Source of the DNA: Alphaproteobacteria bacterium
Lineage (GTDB): Bacteria; Pseudomonadota; Alphaproteobacteria; UBA828
Direction: 5' to 3'
DNA: 11,632 nucleotides
Assembly: GCA_022826345.1 (NCBI GenBank)
Contig: JAJDVB010000119.1
Span: 1-11,632, forward strand
Shown: in pieces, positions 1 to 7,544 of the stretch
How the letters are laid out: every line of letters begins with the position of its first letter
How positions within the stretch are numbered: position 1 is the first letter of the stretch
Translations under genes and position numbers: made by a program
The notes under the pieces: generated by a model
What the model saw: only the letters and a program-made list of their open reading frames with translations
Told to the model about the DNA's origin: nothing
Database searches by the model: none

Positions 1-10
1 AGACGCGTCG

Positions 11-50
11 CGAATCGCCATGCTCTGACGCTAGCGCATGGCGAAATTCG
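11..50. repeat. Bulged inverted repeat upstream of the integrase gene
   Basis: The left arm CGAATCGCCATGC (11-23) and the right arm GCATGGCG-AA-ATTCG (36-50) are reverse complements apart from two extra A residues in the right arm. Twelve bases separate them. The 8-base core CGCCATGC/GCATGGCG is perfect. The repeat lies about 100 bases before the preferred integrase start, so it could be an operator, an arm-type integrase or excisionase binding site, or the terminator of a gene left of the window. There is no T-tract, which argues against a simple terminator. The arms are seen directly; the role is a guess. Confidence 0.5.
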
Positions 51-148
51 TTACCAGCAATTCCTACGGAGCGCGTCTCCAGGCGCGGCCGTTGATGTCA
101 ACGCCCAACATGCCATCACTCTATGACCGAAGGATTACCAATGCCCCC

Positions 149-1435
149 ATGAACACGAAGCCCGGAAAACGCGTCGCCAAGACCAAGATTACCATCAACA
201 AGCGTGCCGTCGAGGCTCTCAAGCCCGGCGACAAGCCCTGGATCGCGTGGGACGACAGGCTCACTGGCTTCGGCGTCAGGGTGCACCCCACCGGCGCCAA
301 GTCCTTCATCGTCAACTACCGTGCGGGTGACGGCGGCAGGAAGGCGCCAAACAAGCAGGTCGTGCTCGGTCGATATGGCAAGATCGCGCCCGGTCAGGCT
401 AGGCGCCTTGCCCAGACCACCCTCGGCAAAGTAGCCAGCGGCGAGGACCCGGCTGAGGAACGTTCGCAGGCGCGAGGGATGCCGACCCTGGCGGACGCGC
501 TCAAGGACTACCTGGGTGCCAATCCCAACCGCTCCGAGAGCACCAACAAGCTCTACTGCTACGAGGCCGAGCGCTATCTCGGTGACTGGCTCAGCCGCCC
601 ACTCGATTCCATCACACGGCGCGAGGTGGAGACGCGCTTCAACCGCATTACCGTGGACCACGGCCGGTCACCGGCCAACCACGCGATGTCTCTGCTGCGT
701 TCCGTCTACCGCCGTCCCTGCGTCGATTTCGAAGGTCTGCGCAACCCGGTCGACCTCTGGCTTGGCGCAGGCGGGAAGTTCCATCGCAAGACGCGACGCA
801 AGATCTCCACGCCCGCCGAGGTGCTGCCCTGTTGGCGAACCGGCATCAAGGCCGAGGTCAAGATGCCGGCCATGAGTGACGCGCTGTGGTTCGGGCTCTA
901 CACCGGCATGCGGCTGAGAGAAGTCCTGACACTGCGCTGGGAGAGAGTTGACATGGCGTCCCTCACCTTCCGCGTCGAGCAGACCAAGACCGGCGTCCCT
1001 CTTGAGCTTCCGATCACCCGGCAACTGGAACTCATCCTCGAGAGGCGTCGGGCGGCGAGGGCGGCGATGCCGGTCACCGTGCGGGACTGGGTGTTCCCTT
1101 CTCCGGCCAGCAAGTCCGGGCATGTCGAGGACCCGCACTATCTTTACCCGCGCATCACGAAGACGGGCGGTGCGAAGTTCTGGTTCCATGCGTTCCGCAA
1201 CTGCTTCATCACGGTGGCCGAACGGGACTTGATGCTTCCCTCGCCGTTGACCAAGCGCCTTGTGAACCACGCCAGACCCAACGACGTGACGGAGGGCTAC
1301 GCTGCGGACTGGACGATCGCCCAGCTGCGCGAGCCAGCTCAGAGGGTTGCCGATCGGATAGACGCACTGATGAGCCATGCGCCGGAGGGCACCGCCGAGC
1401 AGGATGGGATTTTAGTCGACGCCGCGGCTGGCTGA
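149..1435 (+). CDS. Tyrosine recombinase / phage-type integrase with N-terminal arm-binding (DUF4102-like) domain
   Basis: This site-specific recombinase would integrate and excise the element by cutting and rejoining DNA through a tyrosine nucleophile. From the ATG at 149 it is 428 residues, normal for the P4-type integrases of genomic islands. The first ~110 residues match the arm-DNA-binding style (KRAVEALKPGDK, WDDRLTGFGVRV, VLGRYG). A SAM-like core-binding region follows at about 110-215. The catalytic domain shows R255 (TGMRLREVL), K280 (TKTG), H347 and R350 (HAFR), H374 (LVNH) and the nucleophile Y384 (EGYA), so it looks active. The frame is open upstream to an ATG at 38. I prefer 149 because family proteins begin close to the TKRAVEAL-type motif and because the 38 start lies inside the inverted repeat. 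A GAAGGA (129-134) lies 14 bases before 149, which is long. It better fits an ATG at 141 that opens a three-codon ORF ending over this start. The gene marks one end of the element; the attachment site is not identifiable here. Confidence 0.93.
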   Translation: MNTKPGKRVAKTKITINKRAVEALKPGDKPWIAWDDRLTGFGVRVHPTGAKSFIVNYRAGDGGRKAPNKQVVLGRYGKIAPGQARRLAQTTLGKVASGEDPAEERSQARGMPTLADALKDYLGANPNRSESTNKLYCYEAERYLGDWLSRPLDSITRREVETRFNRITVDHGRSPANHAMSLLRSVYRRPCVDFEGLRNPVDLWLGAGGKFHRKTRRKISTPAEVLPCWRTGIKAEVKMPAMSDALWFGLYTGMRLREVLTLRWERVDMASLTFRVEQTKTGVPLELPITRQLELILERRRAARAAMPVTVRDWVFPSPASKSGHVEDPHYLYPRITKTGGAKFWFHAFRNCFITVAERDLMLPSPLTKRLVNHARPNDVTEGYAADWTIAQLREPAQRVADRIDALMSHAPEGTAEQDGILVDAAAG

Positions 1436-1778
1436 GATGTGGCCGGTAAGGAACGCATTCTCGATCGTCGCTTCCTCGCAGCTCAGTCCTGGATAGTCCT
1501 GGTCCGGGCGTGCTGGCGCTGTCGATCAACTCGCGACCGCGGGACGCGCTGTGTCGCGGCCGGGCGCACGTGAGCGCACGAAGTCTCGCGCATACGCTCT
1601 TACAGAGAGGTGGCGGTGATCCGTCCCACGCGCCGAGCAGCTCTCGGGATGCGGCCAATGCATCGGCAGCGAGGATTACGGCCGGCATCGGCCACGACAT
1701 CCTTTGCGGCAACGACCGGTCCTCCGACTCCTAAGCACCGGCAATCTCGGGAACGCGCGTTGTGGGGTGCTCTGAACA
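1436..1778. other. Stretch without a recognisable gene downstream of the integrase
   Basis: Short open frames exist on both strands, but their translations are rich in Arg, Ser and Pro, resemble no family I know, and lack convincing ribosome binding sites. A small direct repeat, TCCTGGATAGTCCTGG, lies near 1490. No T-tailed terminator follows the integrase stop. Together with the gene fragment that follows, this looks like decayed or rearranged DNA. Confidence 0.5.
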
Positions 1779-2297
1779 TCACGGCGTAGGGACACAGCAC
1801 TGCGGGAAGCGGCCCAGCCATTCGTTGAGCTTCGACCAGCGCCGCCGTCCCGAAACGTTACGCACTGCAATGGCCACCGCCTTCGTCTGGCCCACCAGCA
1901 CCACCAGCCGCTTGCCCCGTGTAACGCCTGTGTATAGGAGGTTCCGCCGCAGCATCGCGTAATGCTGGGTCAGCACCGGGACGATCACCGCCGGGTACTC
2001 CGAGCCTTGGCTTTTGTGCACGGTCGCGGCATAGGGCGGCACCAGCGTGTCGAGCTCGCCGAGGCCGTAGACGCGATCGCTTCCCTCGAATTGCGCGGTG
2101 AGTTCCCCCGTTTCGGGGTTCACGTCGACGACGTGGCCGATGTCGCCGTTGTAGACCTCCTTGCTGGCATCGTGCGGAGCTTGCGCGGGCACGACGGCTG
2201 GATCTCGCGGACACGGATGTCCTGTCGGTTCCCGAGACCCCCATGCGGTACTCGCCATCCGTCGCGAGCAACGGCGAGTAGCCGTGATGCCCTTCAC
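1779..2297 (-). pseudogene. C-terminal fragment of a RecD-like superfamily 1 DNA helicase
   Basis: Only the end of an ATP-dependent RecD/TraA-type helicase remains. The recognisable part begins at KEVYNGDIG (codon at 2162) and runs to the stop at 1779. It contains the beta-rich segment GELTAQFEG, the helicase motif TVHKSQGSEY (residues 92-101 of the open frame) and motif VI LLYTGVTRGKR (120-130), which together form the UvrD_C_2-type domain. Walker A, Walker B and every upstream helicase motif are absent. The 45 codons between the frame's ATG at 2297 and KEVYNG (2163-2297) look unrelated to a helicase, so the break point is close to 2163. Family members are usually several hundred residues longer, so the fragment should have no helicase activity. 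It runs convergently towards the integrase gene. A small expressed stand-alone protein cannot be excluded, but I consider it a relic of a deletion or rearrangement. Confidence 0.8.
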
Positions 2298-2578
2298 CCT
2301 GATCCGCGTTCGCTACCCCGATGTCGTTCGCGCTCTTGCTGGGTCACCAATCAGACGCGGACGTCGGGTGCCATCGGTAAGACGCGGGCCGCTCAGACCC
2401 TCGGAGAGGCTGTGCACGTGCCGAGGCCCAAGCAGCAGCGAATGGATCGCCACTCGATGCGGGACCGGCGAACCGCCAGCCCTCTTCCGCTGCGAAGATC
2501 CTCCCCCGCCACATCGCGGCACCATCGCTTTTCCGATAACCTTCCCGGCGGGCGATCCGGGCGCGGGAGGCGGGGGCC
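2298..2578. other. Gene-free remnant region before the small hypothetical gene
   Basis: Overlapping open frames cross this stretch in several frames, as expected for GC-rich DNA, but none has a recognisable product or good start. The only clear signal is the Shine-Dalgarno GGGAGG at 2565-2570, which belongs to the gene starting at 2579. Missing helicase sequence might be expected here on the minus strand, but I could not recognise any helicase motif in it. Confidence 0.45.
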
Positions 2579-2968
2579 ATGAACGAAAGTGAGCGGCAGA
2601 CCTTGTCGGTCGTGGCCAAGCTGATGGCCCTGACCTGCGTCCGCAACACCAAGCTCGAGGACATCCACGCCGGCATCGTCCCGGTCACCCGCACCGGCGA
2701 CTACTCCGACGTGACGGTCGTCGACGCCGACGGGCATAAGATACCGTGGCCGCGCGTGTCCCATTTCGACGACGATGCGATGCGCGATCTCATGCGGCAA
2801 GTTGTCGACCGCCTCTACACGTTCCATGCGAAGATCGACGATCCGCGCTTTCGGGCCATGCTGGAGTTCTGGCGCTCCTCCGTCCGGACGTGGGATGAGC
2901 CGAAGCTGGACGCCGACCTGATGGTGGCTCTCAAGGCTCTCGGAAAGGTGGACGGCGATGAAGGTTGA
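2579..2968 (+). CDS. Hypothetical protein of mobile-element type (129 residues)
   Basis: The start is supported by GGGAGG at 2565-2570, eight bases before the ATG. The product is soluble, with no signal peptide or membrane segment. It has a helical N-terminus (SVVAKLMALTCVRNTKLEDIH), a short beta segment (SDVTVVDADGHKIPW), and a helical second half (DDDAMRDLMRQVVDRLYTF, RAMLEFWRSSV). I recall similar short proteins of unknown function near integrases in alphaproteobacterial islands, but I cannot name a domain, and no catalytic motif is visible. Base composition and codon use match the neighbours, and the coding pattern is much better than in the preceding kilobase, so the gene appears intact. 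Its stop overlaps the start of a short downstream ORF by 11 bases. No function can be assigned. Confidence 0.78.
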   Translation: MNESERQTLSVVAKLMALTCVRNTKLEDIHAGIVPVTRTGDYSDVTVVDADGHKIPWPRVSHFDDDAMRDLMRQVVDRLYTFHAKIDDPRFRAMLEFWRSSVRTWDEPKLDADLMVALKALGKVDGDEG

Positions 2969-3209
2969 CGCGACTCACGACGCTGCCCCCGCCAACGCCT
3001 GGCACTCCGGTGCGATGATTCCCGCCCTGCGCCCGCTCGGCGGACCGACCCGTCGCTCCACCGCTGGTCGGTTGGGTTGCACTACGTCAGTTCAGGGCGA
3101 GAAGCGGATCAGCAATCCAATGTTCCCGGCCGATAGTTCGCGTCCCTTCGCAAACTCGGGGTCGAACGATGTTGCCAATTCCCATCCCGTGCAGGCGCCC
3201 CGCAAATGA
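2958..3209 (+). CDS. Doubtful short ORF overlapping the previous gene (83 residues)
   Basis: The ATG at 2958 lies inside the last codons of the preceding gene, an arrangement compatible with translational coupling. The translation is rich in Ala, Pro, Ser and Arg, has no recognisable domain and loses any protein-like pattern after about residue 40. It may be the start of a gene whose body was lost, or it may be non-coding. There is no convincing Shine-Dalgarno of its own. It ends inside the hairpin that separates it from the convergent minus-strand gene. Confidence 0.2.
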   Translation: MKVDATHDAAPANAWHSGAMIPALRPLGGPTRRSTAGRLGCTTSVQGEKRISNPMFPADSSRPFANSGSNDVANSHPVQAPRK

Positions 3210-3221
3210 TCGCGGGCACGG
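3187..3221. terminator. Hairpin between convergent genes, possible terminator
   Basis: CCGTG (3187-3191) pairs with CACGG (3217-3221) and CCCGC (3199-3203) pairs with GCGGG (3212-3216). The left arm has a 7-base bulge, and the loop is 8 bases. The hairpin lies between the end of the plus-strand cluster and the end of the minus-strand gene (stop at 3243), where a shared terminator would be useful. No T-tract follows on either strand, so it would not be a classical intrinsic terminator. Confidence 0.3.
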
Positions 3222-3242
3222 TCATTCAACTTTCGCGGTCTC

Positions 3243-5192
3243 CTACATTCTCATGTGTCCGGGAAGGTGGCCGATCACGACCTGCCGTGTCGTCTCGTCC
3301 CAGGTGAAGTACACACGAAGGCAGTGTCTTGGATCGCGCGTCCTCGTGTTGTTCTTCAGGTGGCGGTCCAGCATGAGCCTGCGGCCGTCCCACTCCATCG
3401 AGAAGTCGTCGCGCGCCTTGCCCTGCCGGTCCCTGCCGATGCTCTTCGTTTCCTGCAGCCGCAGCTCGCGTAGTTCGTCCTCGAAGGCATCGCGCAGCGC
3501 CTTGCCGCCGCCACCGCTCTTCATCCGCCAGTAACTTCCTGCCAGCACCCCGACCGCCCTGCCGACCAAGCCCACGTCCTCGAACCCCGCACTCTTGAGC
3601 GCCCTGAGCGCGCGTCCGGCGAGCACCACGCGCCCCTCAAAATGCCGCTCCGCCCAGGCCGGAAGATCGGCATAGCTCTCAAGCGCAGGCACGGTCTCGC
3701 CTTCCGCCGGGGAGGGAGTCCCTGCGCCATCCACGGCGGCGAGCCGCCGCTGCAGCCGGTGCCTCTCGCGCCGAAGCCCGTCGTTTTCCTGCCCGGCGTT
3801 GGCGAGAGCCTGTTCCAGGACGGAAATCCGCTCCTCTGCCGTCCGCTTCGCAGCCTTCAGCTCGGCGATCTCGGCGCGCAGCGCGCGCTCCCGATCACGC
3901 GTCCTGCCGCCGATCGCCTCCCGGCCGTCCACGTCCTCCTCTTCCGCTCCCTTGCCGTCCGCCAGGGAGCCAAAGCGCTGAACGAGATCTCCGAGACAGG
4001 CGGCAACCTCTTCCAGCGCCTTCTTCGCCGGATCCAGCGAGCGGGGGTTCTCGCGCTCGGCCGCTGCCGCCGCGTGAAGCGCCTCGAGATTCTCCGTGCT
4101 GGGGTTCTCCGCGTAGCGTCCGGACGCCTCCCGCAGGGCAAGCTCGTGCGAGCCCGGCTCGACCATCGCGCTACGGAAGCGCTCCGCCTGCTCCCGGCAC
4201 ATCTCCCACTCGGGATCGGGGATGCAGCGCGGCAGGGCGGTGTCCAGCAACAACGCTTGGATTTGCCCCGTCAGCGCATCCGCCTCCCCGGCAGGCGCCG
4301 TTTGCCCCGCCGCCTCGGCGGCTCCCTTCAGCAACGTGCGCAGCGCCACGTGGCGGATGCGGGCCAGAGCCTCGTTGCGCACCGTCTCGATCTCGTCGAG
4401 TTCGTCCGCGAGAGCCGCAAACTCAAGGACCATGTACGACAGAACGTTCGCCGAGGGCCGATCGTCGTCATGCTCGACGACATACGTCTTCAGCCGGCCG
4501 TAGGCATCGGCCATGTCCTTGCGCAGCAAGGCGCATTCTGCGTCGGCACGCGCGGCCAGCCTCTCCAGATGCGGCCCGCCCGCCTCGCGGGCCAGACGAT
4601 CCACCAGATCGTCGCGCCCACCGAGTCCCCGGAATCGGCTGCGATGGACCGCGTGCCCCACCAGGCGCTCGATCTCGGGCTCATCCAGCCATGACGACAT
4701 CATGTAGGCGGATTCGGGACCTCCGGAACACCACAGGACCCAGACCGATTGTGCCACCAGGACACGCTCACCCTCCTCCCAGAGCGCCTCCAGGTGGTCG
4801 AGAATGAAATCCTCGGGGCCACCCGGCGCGGCGGGCCGCAGCGCCAGCGCCCGCCGGGAGGCCGACTTGAGAATCTGCCGGCCGAGCTGCTTCTTGCGCC
4901 CCTTGACCCGGCCGAACAGTTCGAGGATCCGCTCCTCGAACAGCCAAAGAAACCACGCCCAACGCTGCGCGAGGGTGTGAACGGCGCGCCAGAACGCCGC
5001 GTCGTCGCTGCCGTCCACCGCCGCCGGCCAGTCCGAATACTCCTCCGCCATCGCCGACGCCAGCTTCCGCAGGTCGGCCCGCATCAGGTGGTGGTTCTCC
5101 TTAAGCCACTCCGGCGTCGCGAACTCCGGAAGCATCCCCGGCAGCAGACCGTCTTCCGCGGCTGCCTCCGGCACGCAAGCAATGGGTTGCAC
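3243..5192 (-). CDS. Large uncharacterised coiled-coil protein with a conserved-looking C-terminal domain (649 residues)
   Basis: The frame opens with GTG at 5192, preceded by AAGAAAGGG nine bases upstream on the minus strand. An ATG twenty codons in (5135) is an alternative. No signal peptide or membrane helix is seen. Residues ~1-400 are helical and Trp/Leu-rich near the start (RWAWFLWLFEERILELFGR), followed by a basic patch (KGRKKQLGRQ). Residues ~430-485 form a heptad-rich coiled coil (RAEIAELKAAKRTAEERISV). Residues ~500-649 form a compact domain with ERHFEGRVVLAGRALRALKS, LDRHLKNNTRTRDPRHCLRV and the strand pair YFTWDETTRQVVIGHLPGHM. I remember this ending (LDRHLK..RDPR.CLRIYF.WD....VV.G.LP.HL) at the C-terminus of many uncharacterised bacterial proteins, but I know no assigned function. 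The final hairpin looks slightly like a RelE/ParE-type fold; that is only an impression. It is transcribed divergently from the AAA+ operon, so it may share regulation with it or be independent cargo. Its length and consistent codon use argue that it is a real, intact gene. Confidence 0.88.
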   Translation of the reverse strand: MQPIACVPEAAAEDGLLPGMLPEFATPEWLKENHHLMRADLRKLASAMAEEYSDWPAAVDGSDDAAFWRAVHTLAQRWAWFLWLFEERILELFGRVKGRKKQLGRQILKSASRRALALRPAAPGGPEDFILDHLEALWEEGERVLVAQSVWVLWCSGGPESAYMMSSWLDEPEIERLVGHAVHRSRFRGLGGRDDLVDRLAREAGGPHLERLAARADAECALLRKDMADAYGRLKTYVVEHDDDRPSANVLSYMVLEFAALADELDEIETVRNEALARIRHVALRTLLKGAAEAAGQTAPAGEADALTGQIQALLLDTALPRCIPDPEWEMCREQAERFRSAMVEPGSHELALREASGRYAENPSTENLEALHAAAAAERENPRSLDPAKKALEEVAACLGDLVQRFGSLADGKGAEEEDVDGREAIGGRTRDRERALRAEIAELKAAKRTAEERISVLEQALANAGQENDGLRRERHRLQRRLAAVDGAGTPSPAEGETVPALESYADLPAWAERHFEGRVVLAGRALRALKSAGFEDVGLVGRAVGVLAGSYWRMKSGGGGKALRDAFEDELRELRLQETKSIGRDRQGKARDDFSMEWDGRRLMLDRHLKNNTRTRDPRHCLRVYFTWDETTRQVVIGHLPGHMRM

Positions 5193-5595
5193 CAGGATCG
5201 ACCCTTTCTTCCGTTCGAGACCGCCGTCGCCCGCCGGCGCGCCTGCGTTGCTCGATGCGGACCGACGACGGTGAAATCACTCCGCGTCAGGATGAGAAGA
5301 TTCCGGACTGCGTTCAAGCCCGGCAGGACGACGTCGCCGGACCGTCAGCGCCGTTCGTGACACCCCGCAAGCCCGACTGGCTCGCAACCATTGCCTCCTC
5401 CGCGTCGGCTGCCTCGCCGGCGGCACCCCTCTGGCGGGAACCGCGCCGCAGCGCGCCTGATCGCCCCTCGCCACTCTCATCGCGCGCTCTCGGGCACTCG
5501 CCCCAACGCCGACAAGGGCTAGTGGGCAGCCTCTTAAAAGTGTGGCGTGGCACCCAGAGGTGTCCACGCCGTCTCCCCGCATTCAGGAGCCGCCC
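5193..5595. promoter_or_regulatory. Divergent intergenic region between the 649-residue gene and the AAA+ operon
   Basis: This 403-base gap separates two genes pointing away from each other, so promoters for both should lie here. Open frames in it have poor, Arg/Ser/Pro-rich translations. I see no good TTGACA/TATAAT pair in either direction. The only distinctly AT-richer patch is CTTAAAAGTG (5533-5542), directly before the hairpin at 5544-5570. Shine-Dalgarno signals sit at both edges: AAAGGG for the minus-strand gene and AGGAG for the plus-strand gene. Confidence 0.5.
5544..5570 (+). promoter_or_regulatory. Leader hairpin or palindromic operator before the AAA+ ATPase gene
   Basis: GGCGTGGCACC (5544-5554) pairs with GGTGTCCACGCC (5559-5570) through eleven base pairs, with a single bulged T at 5563 and loop CAGA. 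It lies 25 bases before the ATG, and the AGGAG at 5585-5589 stays outside the stem. It could be an RNA leader structure or a DNA operator placed just downstream of an A/T-rich patch. The pairing is seen in the sequence; the function is inferred. Confidence 0.42.
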
Positions 5596-6621
5596 ATGCC
5601 CGACCCCGACACGATCTCCGCCGACTACACGCTGCGCCCCAGCGAGCTCGCAGCCACCCTCAAGGTCCTTGTCGAAGCCAGGCAGCCGGTCATGGTCTGG
5701 GGAGGTCCGGGTTGCGGCAAGAGCGAGGTCGCGCAGCAGGTCGCCACCGAAGGCGGCCGCGCCTACTACGACGTGCGCGCCCTGCTGCTCGATCCCGTCG
5801 ACCTGCGCGGCATCCCCTGGCGCGACAGCGACAACCGCACCCGGTGGGCGCCCCCCGACTTCCTGCCGCCTACCGACAGCACAGATCTCTACCTCGTCAA
5901 CCTCGAGGAGCTTCCCTCCGGCGTGCCGATGGTGCAGGCGGCGCTGTTCCAGCTCGTCCGCGACCGCAAGTGCGGCGAGTACGAGCTCCCCGAAGGCGCC
6001 TCGCTCATGGCCTGCGGCAACCGCGAGGGCGACCGCGGCGTCACCCACCGCATGCCGACCCCACTGGCCTCGCGCTTCGTCCATCTCGAGATCAAGGTCG
6101 ACCCATCGGACTGGTTGGAATGGGGAGCCGCCAATGGAATCGCGCCCGAGACTCTCTTCTTCATCCAGCTCAGGCCGGAACTTCTGAATGTGTTCGATCC
6201 CCAGTCGCGCGAGGCGGCTTTCGCGTGTCCCAGGACATGGGAGTTCGTCTCAAACGTGGTGAACCAGCGGGGGAGCCTCGATCCGGCCGCGGAACGGGCA
6301 CTGTTCCGGGGCGCGGTCGGCGAGGCGGCAGCGGTCGAGTTCTCGGCCTTCCTCAAGGTCTGGCGCGAGCTGCCCCACCCCAGGGCCGTCATCGACGATC
6401 CGGAAAACGCCGATGTGCCCGAGAACGCCAGCGCGCTGATCGCACTCTGCGGCTCGCTCTACCGCATGGCCGACGACGTCAACCTCGGCTCGATCGTCTC
6501 CTACGCCATGAGGCTCAGGCGCGAGGTGGGCGAGTTCCTCGTCGGCTCCTGCGTGCGCCGCGAGCCCGCGCTCCAGCACACCGACGCCTTCATCCGCTGG
6601 GCTGCCGCCCGGACCCAGTGA
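5596..6621 (+). CDS. MoxR/CobS-like AAA+ ATPase (341 residues)
   Basis: This is a predicted cytoplasmic ring-forming ATPase that remodels a partner complex using ATP. The ATG at 5596 follows AGGAG (5585-5589) by six bases; an open frame upstream to 5542 lacks this support. Walker A is GGPGCGKS (36-43). The Walker B region reads LYLVNLEELP (98-107), with E104-E105 where MoxR proteins normally have Asp-Glu. Sensor 1 is N142 in MACGNREGDR, and the probable arginine finger is R160 in PLASRF. The segment between Walker B and sensor 1 (VQAALFQLVRDRKCGEYELP) matches the MoxR pattern strongly. The C-terminal ~150 residues are a helical lid region. The gene starts a co-directional set with an unknown protein and a vWA protein, the usual partner of MoxR ATPases (compare CobS-CobT, RavA-ViaA, NorQ-NorD). 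It is not assigned to cobalt chelation because no cobalamin genes or CobN are present. Family assignment is firm; the client is unknown. Confidence 0.93.
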   Translation: MPDPDTISADYTLRPSELAATLKVLVEARQPVMVWGGPGCGKSEVAQQVATEGGRAYYDVRALLLDPVDLRGIPWRDSDNRTRWAPPDFLPPTDSTDLYLVNLEELPSGVPMVQAALFQLVRDRKCGEYELPEGASLMACGNREGDRGVTHRMPTPLASRFVHLEIKVDPSDWLEWGAANGIAPETLFFIQLRPELLNVFDPQSREAAFACPRTWEFVSNVVNQRGSLDPAAERALFRGAVGEAAAVEFSAFLKVWRELPHPRAVIDDPENADVPENASALIALCGSLYRMADDVNLGSIVSYAMRLRREVGEFLVGSCVRREPALQHTDAFIRWAAARTQ

Positions 6622-6647
6622 CCCCTTCTACCCGGGAGACTCCGACG

Positions 6648-7544
6648 ATGAACCTCACCCACGACGCCATGCTGGTCAGCCTGCGCATCACCGCGTGGTC
6701 CGGCCGGCTTTACGACCGCCAGGCCTCCAACCACGTCGCGGCCCAGCACGACGCGACCGCGAGCGCCGGGCGCTACAACAAGCGCCTCTTGCCCAAGGCC
6801 GCCTTCGCCGCGCTCACCGCCACCGTGAGCGAGGCACGCAGTTCACATTACGCCAACTCGCTTCCCTGGGACGACCAGGGCAGCCGGCTGCTCACCGTCG
6901 CCAACTACGAGGCCTACACCGAGCTGATGGACGGGCTCAGGGAGCGCATGGTGCGTGAGCGCGCACGTTTCATCGAGGACTACGACGACAACATCGACCA
7001 GGCCCGGCTCGACCTGGGGCGGCTTTTCCGCATCGGGGACTACCCGTCCAAGGAGGCGCTGCAGGGCAAGTTCGGGATCCGCTACCGCATCGTGCCCGTG
7101 CCCGACGCCGACCACTTCATGGCCAGGCTCGCGAGCGACGACACCGAGCGGGTCAAGCGCGGTATCGAGCGCGAGATCGAGGAACGCCTGCACGACGCCG
7201 TGGGCGATCTTTACCGCCGCCTCGGCGAGGCGGTGGAACGGGTGTCGGAGCGCCTCACCGAGGACGGCGAGGGCAAGCCGCTGGTGTTCCGCGACACGAT
7301 GATCTCCAACGTCCGGGATCTGGTCGACGTCGTGCCCCGGCTCAACATTTTCGGGGACGATCGGCTCGCCAGCCTGTGCCAGGAGGTGAAGGACAGAATC
7401 GCCCACGCCGATCCCGCCACGCTGCGCCCGTCGCCCAACTTCAACCCGAACGTGCGGCGCCAGGTGAAGCGCGACGCCGACGCGCTGATGGAGAAGTTCG
7501 CGGGGTATTTCGGGACCCCTGCCGTTGACCGGGAGGCCGCGTGA
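6648..7544 (+). CDS. Uncharacterised middle protein of the MoxR-vWA module (298 residues)
   Basis: The ATG at 6648 follows GGGAG (6634-6638) by nine bases; the much longer open frame upstream is only a shadow of the ATPase gene. The protein is soluble and mainly helical. Recognisable stretches are ITAWSGRLYDRQAS near residue 13, GRYNKRLLP, SSHYANSLPWDDQGSRLL around 65-82, and NYEAYTELMDGLRERM. A long charged helical part follows (DTERVKRGIEREIEERLHDA). I recall proteins with the same order of motifs between CobS-like and CobT-like genes in large phages and ICEs, with DUF3150 as a possible family; that name comes from memory and is unconfirmed. No catalytic motif is evident. Its position and its one-base stop-start overlap with the vWA gene suggest a structural or adaptor part of the same complex. 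Confidence 0.85.
   Translation: MNLTHDAMLVSLRITAWSGRLYDRQASNHVAAQHDATASAGRYNKRLLPKAAFAALTATVSEARSSHYANSLPWDDQGSRLLTVANYEAYTELMDGLRERMVRERARFIEDYDDNIDQARLDLGRLFRIGDYPSKEALQGKFGIRYRIVPVPDADHFMARLASDDTERVKRGIEREIEERLHDAVGDLYRRLGEAVERVSERLTEDGEGKPLVFRDTMISNVRDLVDVVPRLNIFGDDRLASLCQEVKDRIAHADPATLRPSPNFNPNVRRQVKRDADALMEKFAGYFGTPAVDREAA

Noticed and set aside
1209..1712. 167-codon minus-strand frame overlapping the integrase end
   Set aside because: It is mostly antisense to the integrase, with a low-complexity Arg/Ser translation and no recognisable domain or start signal.
3642..4694. 350-codon plus-strand open frame opposite the 649-residue gene
   Set aside because: It is antisense to a longer, better gene, its translation is Arg/Pro/Leu-rich without domains, and it has no good ribosome binding site. 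GC-rich codon use opens such frames by chance.
5547..6647. Upstream part of the open frame that contains the 298-residue protein
   Set aside because: The translation is Arg/Pro-rich shadow of the AAA+ gene; the true start at 6648 has its own Shine-Dalgarno.
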